Positions 26,960 through 35,817 of a DNA stretch of 64,000 nt are shown in pieces (position 1 is the stretch's first letter; the number at the start of each line of letters is the position of its first letter). Under the pieces are notes generated by a model that saw only the letters and a program-made list of their open reading frames with translations, did no database searches and was not told the origin of the DNA. The DNA is from Roseobacter sp. (GTDB lineage Bacteria; Pseudomonadota; Alphaproteobacteria; Rhodobacterales; Rhodobacteraceae): the NCBI GenBank assembly GCA_015665415.1, contig JADFAE010000010.1:310001-374000 (forward strand), in the 5' to 3' direction. A program made the translations under genes and the position numbers.

Positions 26960-28903
26960 TCAATCCGCGCCCAACAGACGCAGCAGCTGATCCTTGGCCT
27001 CCTGTTCGATGCGATCGCGGATCACCTCATTCATGTCCTGCTCCGGGGCGATTTCAGTCTCCAGCTCCTGGCTCAGTTTCTCGCGTAGGCGATCCTTGGC
27101 CAGCTGCTCCGCATCGTCGATCTCCGGCTGCAGAGCTTTGGCCAGATCGGGACGGATCTTAGGGTCGGCCCAGGGTCCGGTGATGGCCACCGGAATGGAG
27201 AGGCCCGCGCCTCCGTTCAGACCGGAGATTGTCGGCGTGAACAGATAGTCCAGATCCTGTGCGCCCAGCCCGATCCGCCCGGCGCCATCCGCACGGATGC
27301 CCTTGAGGCTGACCAGCAGGTCGTCATTGCGCAGATTGCCCTGATCGATGGTAAAACTGCCGGTGAGCTGATCAAACAGGGTGCTGCCGCCATTGCCCTG
27401 CCCAGAGCGCATCAGCGCTTCGAGGTCAAAGCCGGAAAAGAACCCTTTTCCTACCTCAACCCAGCCCTTACCCGACAGGGAGCGCATCAGAGCATCCTGA
27501 CTGTTCCCCGAGGCAAGAAAATCCAGCTCTCCCAGGGCTTCTCCGTTCAGGCGATCATAGCCCGCCATCTGCCCCAGCGCCTTTTCAAGCCGAATGCCAT
27601 TGTAGCTAAGCTGGCCGCCAGAGGAAAACCCGTTGCGATTGTTGGCCACCAGCTGGCCCTGCACCTGGCCGCCAAACAGAGCCGCTGGCTGCAATTTGAG
27701 CACCGCGCGAGATCGCTCCAGCGACAGCGCCAGCTGGCTCACGCCCAGCTCATAGCCCGCGACGGACAGGCTATCAAAGCTCAGCGAGGCGGTGCCATTG
27801 GCCAGTGCCAGCGCAGAGGCATCAATGGGTTCTTGCGACCAGCCGGCAGAGGCCGCGCTACCCTCACTGGCTGCGCCATCCACATCAGTGGCCAGCCCCG
27901 GAATGGTCAGATGACCGCCATCCAGCTGGGCGGTGAACTGCGGCACATCCGCAAGCGCCACATCCACGGCCCCGGTCAGAATATTACCGTCTAGATCCAG
28001 CTCCATATCGCGCAGCGCCACGCGCCCATCGGCGGTATAAGTGGCATCAGCGCCAATGGTCAGCTCTTGCCCCAACCCTTTGGGGAGGCTCAGGCCAGTT
28101 TGGCCAAATGCCGCCAGAAAGGCCCCGGTATCGCTGGTCTTTGCGGTCACCCTACCGGTTGCCGCCCCGGTCAGATCGGCACGCCCGTCAAAGCGCAACA
28201 GCCCGCCTTCAGCTTCGACCGAGGCCCCGACAGAAGAGACCGCGCCGCCAAGGAAGGCGGCAAAGGTGCCCAGCTCCGCCTTGATCTGCAAGGGCTCCCC
28301 CGCCGGGCGCAGGGTCAGATCCACATTCACCGTGCCGCTCGGGTCCGGCCACTGCAGCACCATATCCACCGAGGACATCTCTATCGGCTCCCCCCCGTGT
28401 GGGCGATACCGCAGCGAAGCGCCTGTCAGAGTGAGTTTTTCGATGCTGATGGGCAGCACTGCCTCCTGGTTCTCAGGGGCGACTGGCGAGGCCGCACCCT
28501 CCCCCGTGCTGTCCGCAGCGCTTTCCAGCACCCAATTGCCCAGACCATCCGCGCGCTCCGACAGGTTCAGATGCGGCAACACCGCCGAGACCTCTGTGAC
28601 CCGCAGCTTGCCGCGCAACAGATCAGAGGCGGAAATCCCGATGGTCAGCCGCTCCGCCGTCAGCAGCGGCTCTGGCCCGGCCCATTCGGCATTGGAAAAG
28701 GCCACCCGATCCGATTTCACCCCCAGCACCGGCCAGAGCGTAAAGCTCACCTTGCCACCAAAGGTCAGCTTGCGCCCGGTCTGCGCCTCGATCTGATCCG
28801 CCGCCAGCCCGGCAACCTTTTCCCCTGGCAGCAGCAGCATCACCACCAGCAAGGCAGTGGCGGTTATGACCAGCGCGCTTATGATCCGCAAAATCAGCTT
28901 CAT
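26960..28903 (-). CDS. AsmA-family protein
   Basis: A 647-residue protein with one N-terminal transmembrane anchor (LILRIISALVITATALLVVMLLL) and a long beta-rich periplasmic region. The AsmA N-terminal domain covers about residues 25-250, and an AsmA C-terminal domain contains LDFLASGNSQDALMRSLSGKG and a stretch ending in DLDYLFTPTISG. The C-terminus is Glu/Asp-rich and helical. AsmA-like proteins are thought to move lipid between inner and outer membranes. The ATG at 28903 follows GAGGA by 8 bases. It is convergent with the polysaccharide operon. Confidence 0.9.
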   Translation of the reverse strand: MKLILRIISALVITATALLVVMLLLPGEKVAGLAADQIEAQTGRKLTFGGKVSFTLWPVLGVKSDRVAFSNAEWAGPEPLLTAERLTIGISASDLLRGKLRVTEVSAVLPHLNLSERADGLGNWVLESAADSTGEGAASPVAPENQEAVLPISIEKLTLTGASLRYRPHGGEPIEMSSVDMVLQWPDPSGTVNVDLTLRPAGEPLQIKAELGTFAAFLGGAVSSVGASVEAEGGLLRFDGRADLTGAATGRVTAKTSDTGAFLAAFGQTGLSLPKGLGQELTIGADATYTADGRVALRDMELDLDGNILTGAVDVALADVPQFTAQLDGGHLTIPGLATDVDGAASEGSAASAGWSQEPIDASALALANGTASLSFDSLSVAGYELGVSQLALSLERSRAVLKLQPAALFGGQVQGQLVANNRNGFSSGGQLSYNGIRLEKALGQMAGYDRLNGEALGELDFLASGNSQDALMRSLSGKGWVEVGKGFFSGFDLEALMRSGQGNGGSTLFDQLTGSFTIDQGNLRNDDLLVSLKGIRADGAGRIGLGAQDLDYLFTPTISGLNGGAGLSIPVAITGPWADPKIRPDLAKALQPEIDDAEQLAKDRLREKLSQELETEIAPEQDMNEVIRDRIEQEAKDQLLRLLGAD

Positions 28904-28989
28904 CGGCCCATTCCTCATGTCATTCCCCCTGTTCTCGGGGTCTATGACCAACTTAACCTCTCACGGGAAGGGTGCAATGCCCCAGCCCC

Positions 28990-30618
28990 CTAGCGCAGCC
29001 GGAACCGTTGCCGCAGCCCCAGGCCGAGAAGGAAAAGAAACACAAAGCCAAATATTGTTTGTACTGCTGCCAGCCCTTCTAGGGCGTTGTGCAAATCTCT
29101 TACGTAATCAGCGCCAAAATGTGTGCGCTGAAACCCAAAGATCCGAAACACATTGGAAAACGACAAGCCAAAAGGTTCGAACATCCCATGCTCTTTACCG
29201 TGTAAGGCCCCCTCCCATGCGAAAACCGCCATATAGACCAGCGCTGGCACAAGCCAAAGCGCAAACAGCGCGATCGCAGGGCGTGCGATAGAATGGCCAT
29301 AATCCGAGAGCAGACCAAACGCCCTGTACGGAAATCTCTGCCACCAACTGCCGATCTGACCCGCGAAATGCATTTCGCGTCGAAAGAAGAAATGCTCGTC
29401 TTCTGGCAGGCCTTGTTTGGAGAGAATATGTCGAACGATAGCACAACAATCTTTGGCCTGTTCAGAACCTTGCTTTATCGCATCGGGCCAGTGTTTCGAC
29501 CTAGCGCTAAAGGCGGCTTTCTCCGGCATAACCGCGCCGGAAAAATCAGGATAGGACGATGTAAATTTGGCGTAGCTAAAATCAACAGGACCTTTGAAAT
29601 CAGTTGCAGCGAACCGCGTTGGCGAGGCACTTTCTACTGCATCTTTCTTTGAGCGCCCTCGAAAGACGGCCTCACCAAAGTCAGCGCGATCATGGAAAGT
29701 TGCGGTGGAGAACTTTGCTTCTGAAGAAAAAGATGCCCCCCGAAATGTTGCGACACCAAAAAAATCGGATCCTGAAAAATCTGCAGTTTCGAAAAATTCA
29801 GTCATGGAGAATGAGGATCTATCTGAAAAATCAGAACCGGCGAAACTCACACTCTCTGTGAATACATTGGTATTGAAACTTGCACTGCCTTCAAATTTGC
29901 TCCCATAAAAATCGCATGATTGACAAAATCTGCAACGTTCGAAAACAGTATCACCTTTGACCACCAGTTTTTCCATACATGCTGGGCCACTTACCAAAAC
30001 CCACGTCATGTTCAAATTGCCATCAACAGCCGCACCCCCGAAATCAAAATTACCAACAATATTGAGATTTTCCGCGTAAACATCAGCGGAAAAACAAGAG
30101 TTTTCAAAATCAGCACGTCCTGAAATCTCTGCATCTGACAAATCAACCGTCCTGACGAACCCGCATTCAATGAACAATGCGCCTTTCTGAAACCTTGCCC
30201 CTTTGAGGTTCAGTTCAGTGTTAAAGTACATATTGTTGACCGAAAATAGATTCTCAAAATCAGTCCCGCTCAAGTTAACTTGCTCTTCAGGCCTCGGCAT
30301 GGTTGGAGCAGGCGTATCTGGGCCATTTCGTTTGTTCCATTCCCTTAGAAACCCATCATGAATTTTCCTCGATGTAACACCCCGCGTTCCGTCGGATTCA
30401 AACACTAAACCATGCTTTTTGGCTCTTTCTACTCCGGAGCTTCCAGGCACTACCCGGGAATACAAATTCCACAGCTTCGCATTTCTTTTTTGGAGCTCAT
30501 CATCGATCTCCGACCCTTCCTGCTCACCGGCGAGCGTCATCAGCACATACCATGGGTTCTCGTTGGCCGGCTTCAATTTGGGCTGCCGCGCTGGCGCGTC
30601 GGTTGCATCATCACGCAT
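28990..30618 (-). CDS. Pentapeptide-repeat protein with C-terminal membrane domain
   Basis: A 542-residue protein in three parts. Residues 1 to about 120 are hydrophilic with no family I recognise. Residues about 120-370 carry many pentapeptide-type units with a central Phe or Leu (GTDFEN, GARFQK, GSDFSD, GASFSS, GAVMPE), predicted to form a right-handed beta-helix. The C-terminal 150 residues hold two to three hydrophobic helices (IALFALWLVPALVYMAVFAW; TIFGFVFLFLLGLGL) ending in RQRFRLR, a layout seen in pentapeptide proteins fused to ion-channel-like pores. The gene is visibly A/T-richer than its neighbours, which suggests acquisition by transfer. Function unknown. Confidence 0.8.
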   Translation of the reverse strand: MRDDATDAPARQPKLKPANENPWYVLMTLAGEQEGSEIDDELQKRNAKLWNLYSRVVPGSSGVERAKKHGLVFESDGTRGVTSRKIHDGFLREWNKRNGPDTPAPTMPRPEEQVNLSGTDFENLFSVNNMYFNTELNLKGARFQKGALFIECGFVRTVDLSDAEISGRADFENSCFSADVYAENLNIVGNFDFGGAAVDGNLNMTWVLVSGPACMEKLVVKGDTVFERCRFCQSCDFYGSKFEGSASFNTNVFTESVSFAGSDFSDRSSFSMTEFFETADFSGSDFFGVATFRGASFSSEAKFSTATFHDRADFGEAVFRGRSKKDAVESASPTRFAATDFKGPVDFSYAKFTSSYPDFSGAVMPEKAAFSARSKHWPDAIKQGSEQAKDCCAIVRHILSKQGLPEDEHFFFRREMHFAGQIGSWWQRFPYRAFGLLSDYGHSIARPAIALFALWLVPALVYMAVFAWEGALHGKEHGMFEPFGLSFSNVFRIFGFQRTHFGADYVRDLHNALEGLAAVQTIFGFVFLFLLGLGLRQRFRLR

Positions 30619-30839
30619 CAAATCATCTCGTCATCAAAATGGGCTGTGCTGTCAGGTTAGGGGCGATTGCTGCGCGGTATCAACCAAATACCTAGGGCAC
30701 GGCTGACCCTGGGTGGGCGTGAAACGCCCTCCCGTGGGGCGGGTCGGGCGTTGCCCGCTGTGCCACCGGGCGAAACAGGGGCGAGGCAGCGGTAATTTCT
30801 GCCGTTCCCAAACGCGCCCAGCCATACTATATGGCGCTG

Positions 30840-32252
30840 ATGACCAGCAATCCGCCAGAGCTCCGCCCCGACCTTGCCCCGAAACCGCAAATCGGTGATG
30901 CGCCGCGCGCAGGCCAGCCAACCCTTGGCATGGTCTCCCTTGGCTGCCCCAAGGCGCTGGTGGATAGTGAACGCATCCTCACCCGTCTGCGGGCTGAGGG
31001 CTATGGTATCTCGCCGGATTACGCCGGGGCCGATGCGGTGATCGTCAACACCTGCGGCTTTCTCGACAGTGCCAAGGCCGAAAGCCTGGAGGCCATCGGC
31101 GAGGCGCTGAAGGAAAACGGCAAGGTCATCGTCACCGGCTGTCTGGGCGCAGAGCCGGACTATATCCGCGAGCACCACCCGCGCATTCTGGCGGTCACCG
31201 GCCCGCATCAGTATGAGCAGGTGCTGGACGCGGTGCATGCCGCCGTGCCCGCCGATCCCAATCCCTTTATCGATCTGCTGCCGGCCACCGGCGTGCAGCT
31301 GACCCCGCGCCATTTCAGCTACCTAAAGATTTCAGAAGGTTGCAACCACAAGTGCAAATTCTGCATCATCCCCGATATGCGCGGCCGTCTGGCCTCGCGC
31401 CCGGCCCATGCGGTGCTGCGGGAGGCGGATAAGCTGGTGCAGGCCGGGGTCAAGGAGCTCTTGGTGATCAGCCAGGACACCTCTGCCTATGGGCTGGATC
31501 GCAAATATGACGTGAACCCCTGGAACGAAGGGGAAGTGCGCAGCCATATCCTGGATCTCAGCCGTGAGCTGGGCAAGCTGGCCCCGGCGGATGAGCTGTG
31601 GGTGCGGCTGCATTATGTCTACCCCTACCCGCATGTGCGCGAGCTGATCCCGCTGATGGCGGATCCCGACAATGCGCTGCTGCCATATATGGACATCCCC
31701 TTTCAGCACGCCCACCCGGATGTGTTGAAGCGCATGGCGCGCCCCGCCGCCGGAGCCAAAACACTGGACGAGATCGCCGCCTGGCGCGCCACCTGCCCCG
31801 ATATCACCCTGCGCTCCACCTTTATCGTCGGCTACCCCGGCGAGTCTGAGGGTGAGTTCCAGCATCTGCTGGACTGGATGGAAGAGGCGCAACTGGATCG
31901 GGTGGGCTGTTTCAAATATGAAAACGTCGATGGCGCGCGCTCAAACGCCCTGCCCGATCATGTCCCCGAAGAGCTCAAGCAAGAGCGCTGGGAGCGCTTC
32001 ATGGAAAAGGCCCAGGCCATTTCCGAAGCCAAGCTGGAGGCCAAGGTCGGTCAGGTGATGCAAGTCATCGTCGACGACATCGACGAGGACGGCATCGCCA
32101 CCTGCCGCACCAAATCGGATGCGCCCGAGATCGACGGTAATCTGTTCATTGATGAGAACACCGAAGGGCTGTCAGTCGGCGATCTGGTCACGGTCGAAGT
32201 CGATGAGGCCGGGGATTATGATCTGTGGGGGCGTGTGGCGGAAGGCAAATGA
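30840..32252 (+). CDS. rimO: Ribosomal protein S12 methylthiotransferase
   Basis: A radical-SAM enzyme that methylthiolates the conserved Asp of ribosomal protein S12. It is 470 residues long from the ATG at 30840 (473 from 30831; no clear ribosome-binding site decides). The N-terminal UPF0004 domain supplies cluster cysteines in SLGCPK, NTCGF and TGCLG. The radical-SAM cluster is CNHKCKFC with Cys168, Cys172 and Cys175. A C-terminal TRAM domain follows ([14 protein letters not shown] onward). The length matches the family. It is flanked on both sides by A/T-richer accessory genes. Confidence 0.95.
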   Translation: MTSNPPELRPDLAPKPQIGDAPRAGQPTLGMVSLGCPKALVDSERILTRLRAEGYGISPDYAGADAVIVNTCGFLDSAKAESLEAIGEALKENGKVIVTGCLGAEPDYIREHHPRILAVTGPHQYEQVLDAVHAAVPADPNPFIDLLPATGVQLTPRHFSYLKISEGCNHKCKFCIIPDMRGRLASRPAHAVLREADKLVQAGVKELLVISQDTSAYGLDRKYDVNPWNEGEVRSHILDLSRELGKLAPADELWVRLHYVYPYPHVRELIPLMADPDNALLPYMDIPFQHAHPDVLKRMARPAAGAKTLDEIAAWRATCPDITLRSTFIVGYPGESEGEFQHLLDWMEEAQLDRVGCFKYENVDGARSNALPDHVPEELKQERWERFMEKAQAISEAKLEAKVGQVMQVIVDDIDEDGIATCRTKSDAPEIDGNLFIDENTEGLSVGDLVTVEVDEAGDYDLWGRVAEGK

Positions 32253-32267
32253 TCCGGGGGATCATTT
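32247..32267 (+). terminator. Hairpin at the rimO stop codon
   Basis: A perfect 9-bp inverted repeat AAATGATCC ggg GGATCATTT that includes the rimO TGA. Only TTT follows, so it may be a weak terminator or an mRNA-stabilising end. The following 240 bases to 32507 hold another small hairpin (around 32434-32452) and no gene. Confidence 0.5.
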
Positions 32268-32507
32268 CAGCCACACGCGGGCGGAGCCCCGGCTAGGAAC
32301 GACTCCCATGATCGTTTCCCGAGTTTACGGGCACAGCCCAAAGCCGCCCGCCTACGTCCTGCCATTCCCCGTATCACGCCACCCAGCCCGGACCGAGGGG
32401 AAGGTGCGAAATCACCCGCCCCTTTGCCGGAGGCAAACCTTCGGTTTGGCGGGCGGTCCAGGCACGCCACTGTCTTTGACTGTGGATTGGCAGGTCATAT
32501 GAGCCGA

Positions 32508-33860
32508 TTAATGCGCCCTTAGTGCCTCTTCTTCTGCTTCGCCTTCTATTGATTGCACACTGGCGTCTATCTGAGGCTCTCGAATTCTTGGGGGAGGCTT
32601 TCTCCAAGCTGAAAGATCTTGGCCCACATCGCGATAAAACGCTGGAATGATCGTTTCAAGCTCAGCAATAAAGTTTGTTTGCTGAGTAAATTTCACTCCC
32701 AATCGCTTTGCAACATAGGTATGAAAATTAACAACTTGAAGGCCGTTTTTGTCTTTCTCGCAGAGGTCTGGGTCGGCAATCAATTCTGACAGGGGAAATT
32801 GGGTATCTTCGCTGCGACCGGGCCAAGTCATACGCACAAACAGATCATCGCTAGATTCGTTTTTCAATTGACGTAGCAGCCAGTTCAACCGCGCTTTGGA
32901 AGACTTCTTGTCCTCTGGCGCTCTCAGCGTCATACCAGCTTCAATTGTTCTGCGGTTTAGATCTGCCACAACCTCCAACGGAGCGGCTGCGTCGGGGATG
33001 TCAAAGCTTACTTGCAGTTGATGTGCCTCCCGCAACTCGGCCAATTCATCTTTATGCCGATCAGCAGGGCTCTTGGTGTGTTTTCGGTTCAAACGTTCTC
33101 TAACACTCGCCTCCGTTTGCCTGCTCAAAATCAAAGACAGGTCCTTGGTTTCCTGATGCCAAGCCTCAATAGCAGCGATCGCTTCTGGGGACTTGGCTAG
33201 TATCTTTCCACCTGCAGATACGAGTTTGTTCAGTTCACTCCATTCCGGAGGCATACGGTCAAAGCCACGAATACCGGCGCTTTCGTGGGTCAAAAAACGT
33301 CTCAGTTCATTCAGCAATATTCTCTGATCATCATCTGCAACACCATCGTTGCTGATCAAAAGATCTACTGTTGTCAGGACATACATCCATGACCAGTGGA
33401 AAACAGGGATTTTTGAGCGGCTCTTACGGACCTCTTCCAGGGGATGGCTCGCAGGCAGTGTCGCAAACTGATTGGAAATCGTGACAACGCAATCAATCCC
33501 GTTGCTCTTTGCCAATGCCCGATATTTTTCAATTTGATCAGGAGTTAGGGGGTTGCTTCCGATCTTGGCCTCAATCATCGCCCGCCATTCACGTGAGCCA
33601 TTTTTCACAACGATCAAACCGTCAGGGCGGTCCTTGGCTCCCTCTTCTTGACTATCAAAGACCACTTCTGTGTACGTCTCTATTGTAGTGCGCTTTCCTG
33701 ATCGTTGCCCCAAGGATGAGAGCAAGTCTGAAGCAAGCTCCTCTACTTTCGAAACACACGCGAGAAGGATTGAGGTTGTTCGGCCTTCCTTTGAATTATT
33801 AGACAACACAGGGAAAAGACGCGCAGGCTCGCCTTGAATAAGGTATTCGGGTCTTTCCAT
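32508..33860 (-). CDS. PD-(D/E)XK nuclease-like protein of unknown function
   Basis: A 450-residue protein with no signal peptide or membrane helix. The N-terminal 150 residues carry a restriction-endonuclease-like core: Glu65 (YTEVVF), Asp80 (RPDGLIVV), Glu97-Ala-Lys99 (MIEAKIG) and Gln109...Tyr113 (QIEKY, the RecB-like QxxxY pattern). The rest is helical, with a second conserved-looking region near residues 335-410. The start ATG at 33860 follows GGAGGG. It stands alone between rimO and a CDGSH gene in an A/T-richer stretch, which suggests horizontal transfer and perhaps a defence or DNA-repair role. That role is inference. Confidence 0.72.
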   Translation of the reverse strand: MERPEYLIQGEPARLFPVLSNNSKEGRTTSILLACVSKVEELASDLLSSLGQRSGKRTTIETYTEVVFDSQEEGAKDRPDGLIVVKNGSREWRAMIEAKIGSNPLTPDQIEKYRALAKSNGIDCVVTISNQFATLPASHPLEEVRKSRSKIPVFHWSWMYVLTTVDLLISNDGVADDDQRILLNELRRFLTHESAGIRGFDRMPPEWSELNKLVSAGGKILAKSPEAIAAIEAWHQETKDLSLILSRQTEASVRERLNRKHTKSPADRHKDELAELREAHQLQVSFDIPDAAAPLEVVADLNRRTIEAGMTLRAPEDKKSSKARLNWLLRQLKNESSDDLFVRMTWPGRSEDTQFPLSELIADPDLCEKDKNGLQVVNFHTYVAKRLGVKFTQQTNFIAELETIIPAFYRDVGQDLSAWRKPPPRIREPQIDASVQSIEGEAEEEALRAH

Positions 33861-34058
33861 TGTGCCCTCCAAACTGTCCAAATAAGTGCTGAAAATAGTG
33901 AAATCTATTAAGTCTTACGTGAGTTTGCACAACATTTGGGAGAAATCAAAGGTTGAATTTATGAACTTAGAAGCACGGAATGCATGTGCTAAGTATCAAT
34001 TCACTCACTTCCTGCTACCCTGATCCGCATCGCAACCAGCCAGGGAAAGACCCACGCC

Positions 34059-34304
34059 ATGTCCGATGAAGCCCCCGAAATCGCCCAGAAAAGCCCCTTT
34101 GCCGTCGAGGTGACGGAGGGCAAAAGCTATTTCTGGTGTTCCTGCGGCAAATCGCAAAAACAGCCCTTTTGCGATGGCAGCCACAAGGGCAGCAGCTTTG
34201 CGCCGGTCAAATGCACCGCCGAGAAAACCGGCAAGCTGTTCTTTTGCGGCTGCAAACACTCCGGCAAGCAACCGCTCTGCGATGGCAGCCATTCAAAACT
34301 TTAG
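34059..34304 (+). CDS. CDGSH iron-sulfur domain protein
   Basis: An 81-residue protein made of two CDGSH motifs in tandem. The first is CSCGKSQKQPFCDGSH, the second CGCKHSGKQPLCDGSH. Each provides three Cys and one His for a redox-active [2Fe-2S] cluster, as in bacterial mitoNEET-type proteins. Cytosolic electron-transfer or cluster-transfer roles are suggested for the family. It is convergent with the three DUF6455-like genes. Confidence 0.92.
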   Translation: MSDEAPEIAQKSPFAVEVTEGKSYFWCSCGKSQKQPFCDGSHKGSSFAPVKCTAEKTGKLFFCGCKHSGKQPLCDGSHSKL

Positions 34305-34341
34305 CCCAAGCTCTGGACTAACTCCGCCCCCCGCTCTGGGC

Positions 34342-34626
34342 CTATCGGATTTGCGCCTGCAGCTGCTCCAGGATCGGGCGACTGGCGCAAAACTCCGGGG
34401 TCTCGCCTTTTTTGTGTCCATTGTTCGCCAACCATAGCGCGCAGGCATTGGCGCAGCCCGCGCTGCGACAACGGGTGACAACCGATGCATAGTCCAGCAC
34501 AGAGATCCGCCCCTCGCGCATCGCCTCTCCCAGATCGACGCCCGCAACCCGGCTGACCGAGCGCAAGAGCCAGAAATGCTGGGTAAAATCGCCCAGAGGC
34601 CTGCGCTCCGGCTCCAAATCTTTCAT
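34342..34626 (-). CDS. DUF6455-like small cysteine protein, paralogue 1
   Basis: A 94-residue protein, third in transcription order of a tandem trio. The core is FWLLRSVSRVAGVDLGEAMREG, then a Cys cluster TRCRSAGCANACALWL and a later PEFCASRPILEQL. Compared with the two other copies, the second Cys is shifted (C-x4-C-x3-C instead of C-x2-C-x5-C). This could be a metal or cluster site, but no function is known. The ATG at 34626 has AAAGGA upstream at good spacing; the ATG two codons earlier does not. Confidence 0.78.
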   Translation of the reverse strand: MKDLEPERRPLGDFTQHFWLLRSVSRVAGVDLGEAMREGRISVLDYASVVTRCRSAGCANACALWLANNGHKKGETPEFCASRPILEQLQAQIR

Positions 34627-34645
34627 GACCATTCCTTTATTGGTT

Positions 34646-34924
34646 TCATCTGGCGTCTGCGCAAAGCTTCAACAATTGCACTGCATTGCGGCAGCCCGCC
34701 GGTGTTTGGCGCTGCGGTGCCGTATCCACCATGTGGTCCTGCGCTTGCAGCCAGTGCTGACAGGCTTGGGGTTGATCGCAGCCGCGACAGGCCTGGACCA
34801 TCTCTGCCCAATCCGCGGCATTGATTTCGCCGGTTTCAAAGGCATGGGTGAACTCCAGCCCCAACTGCTGCCCCATCCGCGTCAACAGGTGCAGATGATG
34901 CATCGCGTCACCAAGCGGTCGCAT
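34646..34924 (-). CDS. DUF6455-like small cysteine protein, paralogue 2
   Basis: A 92-residue middle member of the trio. It shares the pattern of its neighbours: a helical start (HLHLLTRMGQQLGLEF), then QACRGCDQPQACQHWL (C-x2-C-x5-C) and PAGCRNAVQLLKL. The gaps to its neighbours are 26 and 19 bases, so the three are likely one operon. The ATG at 34924 is preferred because upstream residues do not match the paralogues. Confidence 0.75.
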   Translation of the reverse strand: MRPLGDAMHHLHLLTRMGQQLGLEFTHAFETGEINAADWAEMVQACRGCDQPQACQHWLQAQDHMVDTAPQRQTPAGCRNAVQLLKLCADAR

Positions 34925-34950
34925 GTGTGTGCTCCTTGTTCCGACTGTCT

Positions 34951-35214
34951 TCAGGCGGGCTCTTCCTGCAGATAGGCCAAGAGGTCGCGGTTGCGGCAAT
35001 AGTCCGGTGCCGCCTCAAACCCCGCCCCACCAGGGGCCAGTCGGGCGCTACATTGGTCTGGGTGGGCGCAGCGACTGCAGCGCAACACCGCTTCGGAAAT
35101 CTCGTCAAACTGCAGATGACCGGCAATGGCTTTCTCTTGCAGATCCAGTCCCAGGGTCTGGCTCATTCCGTCGAACAGGGCCGCATGGGTCTTGAGGGTC
35201 GAATGTTCGCGCAT
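34951..35214 (-). CDS. DUF6455-like small cysteine protein, paralogue 3
   Basis: An 87-residue first gene of the trio, with GGGAGAAG before its ATG. The pattern is FDGMSQTLGLDLQEK, then LRCSRCAHPDQCSARL (C-x2-C-x5-C) and PDYCRNRDLLAYL. Four conserved cysteines across the trio suggest a metal or iron-sulfur site. I know of no assigned role for such proteins, which are typical of Rhodobacterales. Confidence 0.75.
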   Translation of the reverse strand: MREHSTLKTHAALFDGMSQTLGLDLQEKAIAGHLQFDEISEAVLRCSRCAHPDQCSARLAPGGAGFEAAPDYCRNRDLLAYLQEEPA

Positions 35215-35342
35215 AGGTCTTCTCCCGCATAAGCTGCAGTAAAAGTGCTACCGGAAGGCGGCCAACACTGCCTTGATGCAGATCAACGCTGCCCCGGCAA
35301 GCGGCGACAGGGCTTCAGGCCAACACCACAAAGGGGAGTGCG

Positions 35343-35726
35343 TCAGGTCGAGTGCTGATCGAGATAGGCCCGCACCGCATCCTGAACCCGGCGGAACCGA
35401 TCGCCGCCCAGTTTTTTGCCGCCATACCAGCGGGTCACGATGATGACATGATCGCGCAGCTCTGCCCGCTCCAGCATCCGCAGGATAACCATGCCGGCCC
35501 CGCTTTCGCCGTCATCCGCCTTGAGCCCGCCCGTAGGCAGCAAGGCCGCCCAGGTATTGTGGGTGGCCTTGGCGTAGCTGCGCTCGCGCTTCAGCTCAGC
35601 CAGGACCTGATCAACCTCATCGCGCGACGTGACCGGCGCACCACTGACCGCATAACGCGAGCCACGGTCCGTCAGCACCACGCCTAAGCGGATCAAATTG
35701 GTGGAAGCCTTCTGGGGAGCTGTCAT
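35343..35726 (-). CDS. YigZ/IMPACT N-terminal domain protein
   Basis: A 127-residue protein matching only the N-terminal domain of the YigZ/IMPACT family, which is about 200 residues in E. coli. Visible pieces are SRDEVDQVLAELKRERSYAKATHN, DDGESGAGMVILRML (the family usually has DDGEPSGTAG here), and VTRWYGGKKLGGDRFRRV. A role in translation control is proposed for IMPACT, but bacterial YigZ has no firm function. The missing C-terminal domain seems natural because the stop is clean. Confidence 0.85.
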   Translation of the reverse strand: MTAPQKASTNLIRLGVVLTDRGSRYAVSGAPVTSRDEVDQVLAELKRERSYAKATHNTWAALLPTGGLKADDGESGAGMVILRMLERAELRDHVIIVTRWYGGKKLGGDRFRRVQDAVRAYLDQHST

Positions 35727-35817
35727 CTGCCGTCAATCCTGTGCCACGCGCAGGTGGCTGTTAAGTCTTGTCCGGCAGCCGGGCCCCGGCCAAAACTGCA
35801 AGGGGAAATCGGCGACC

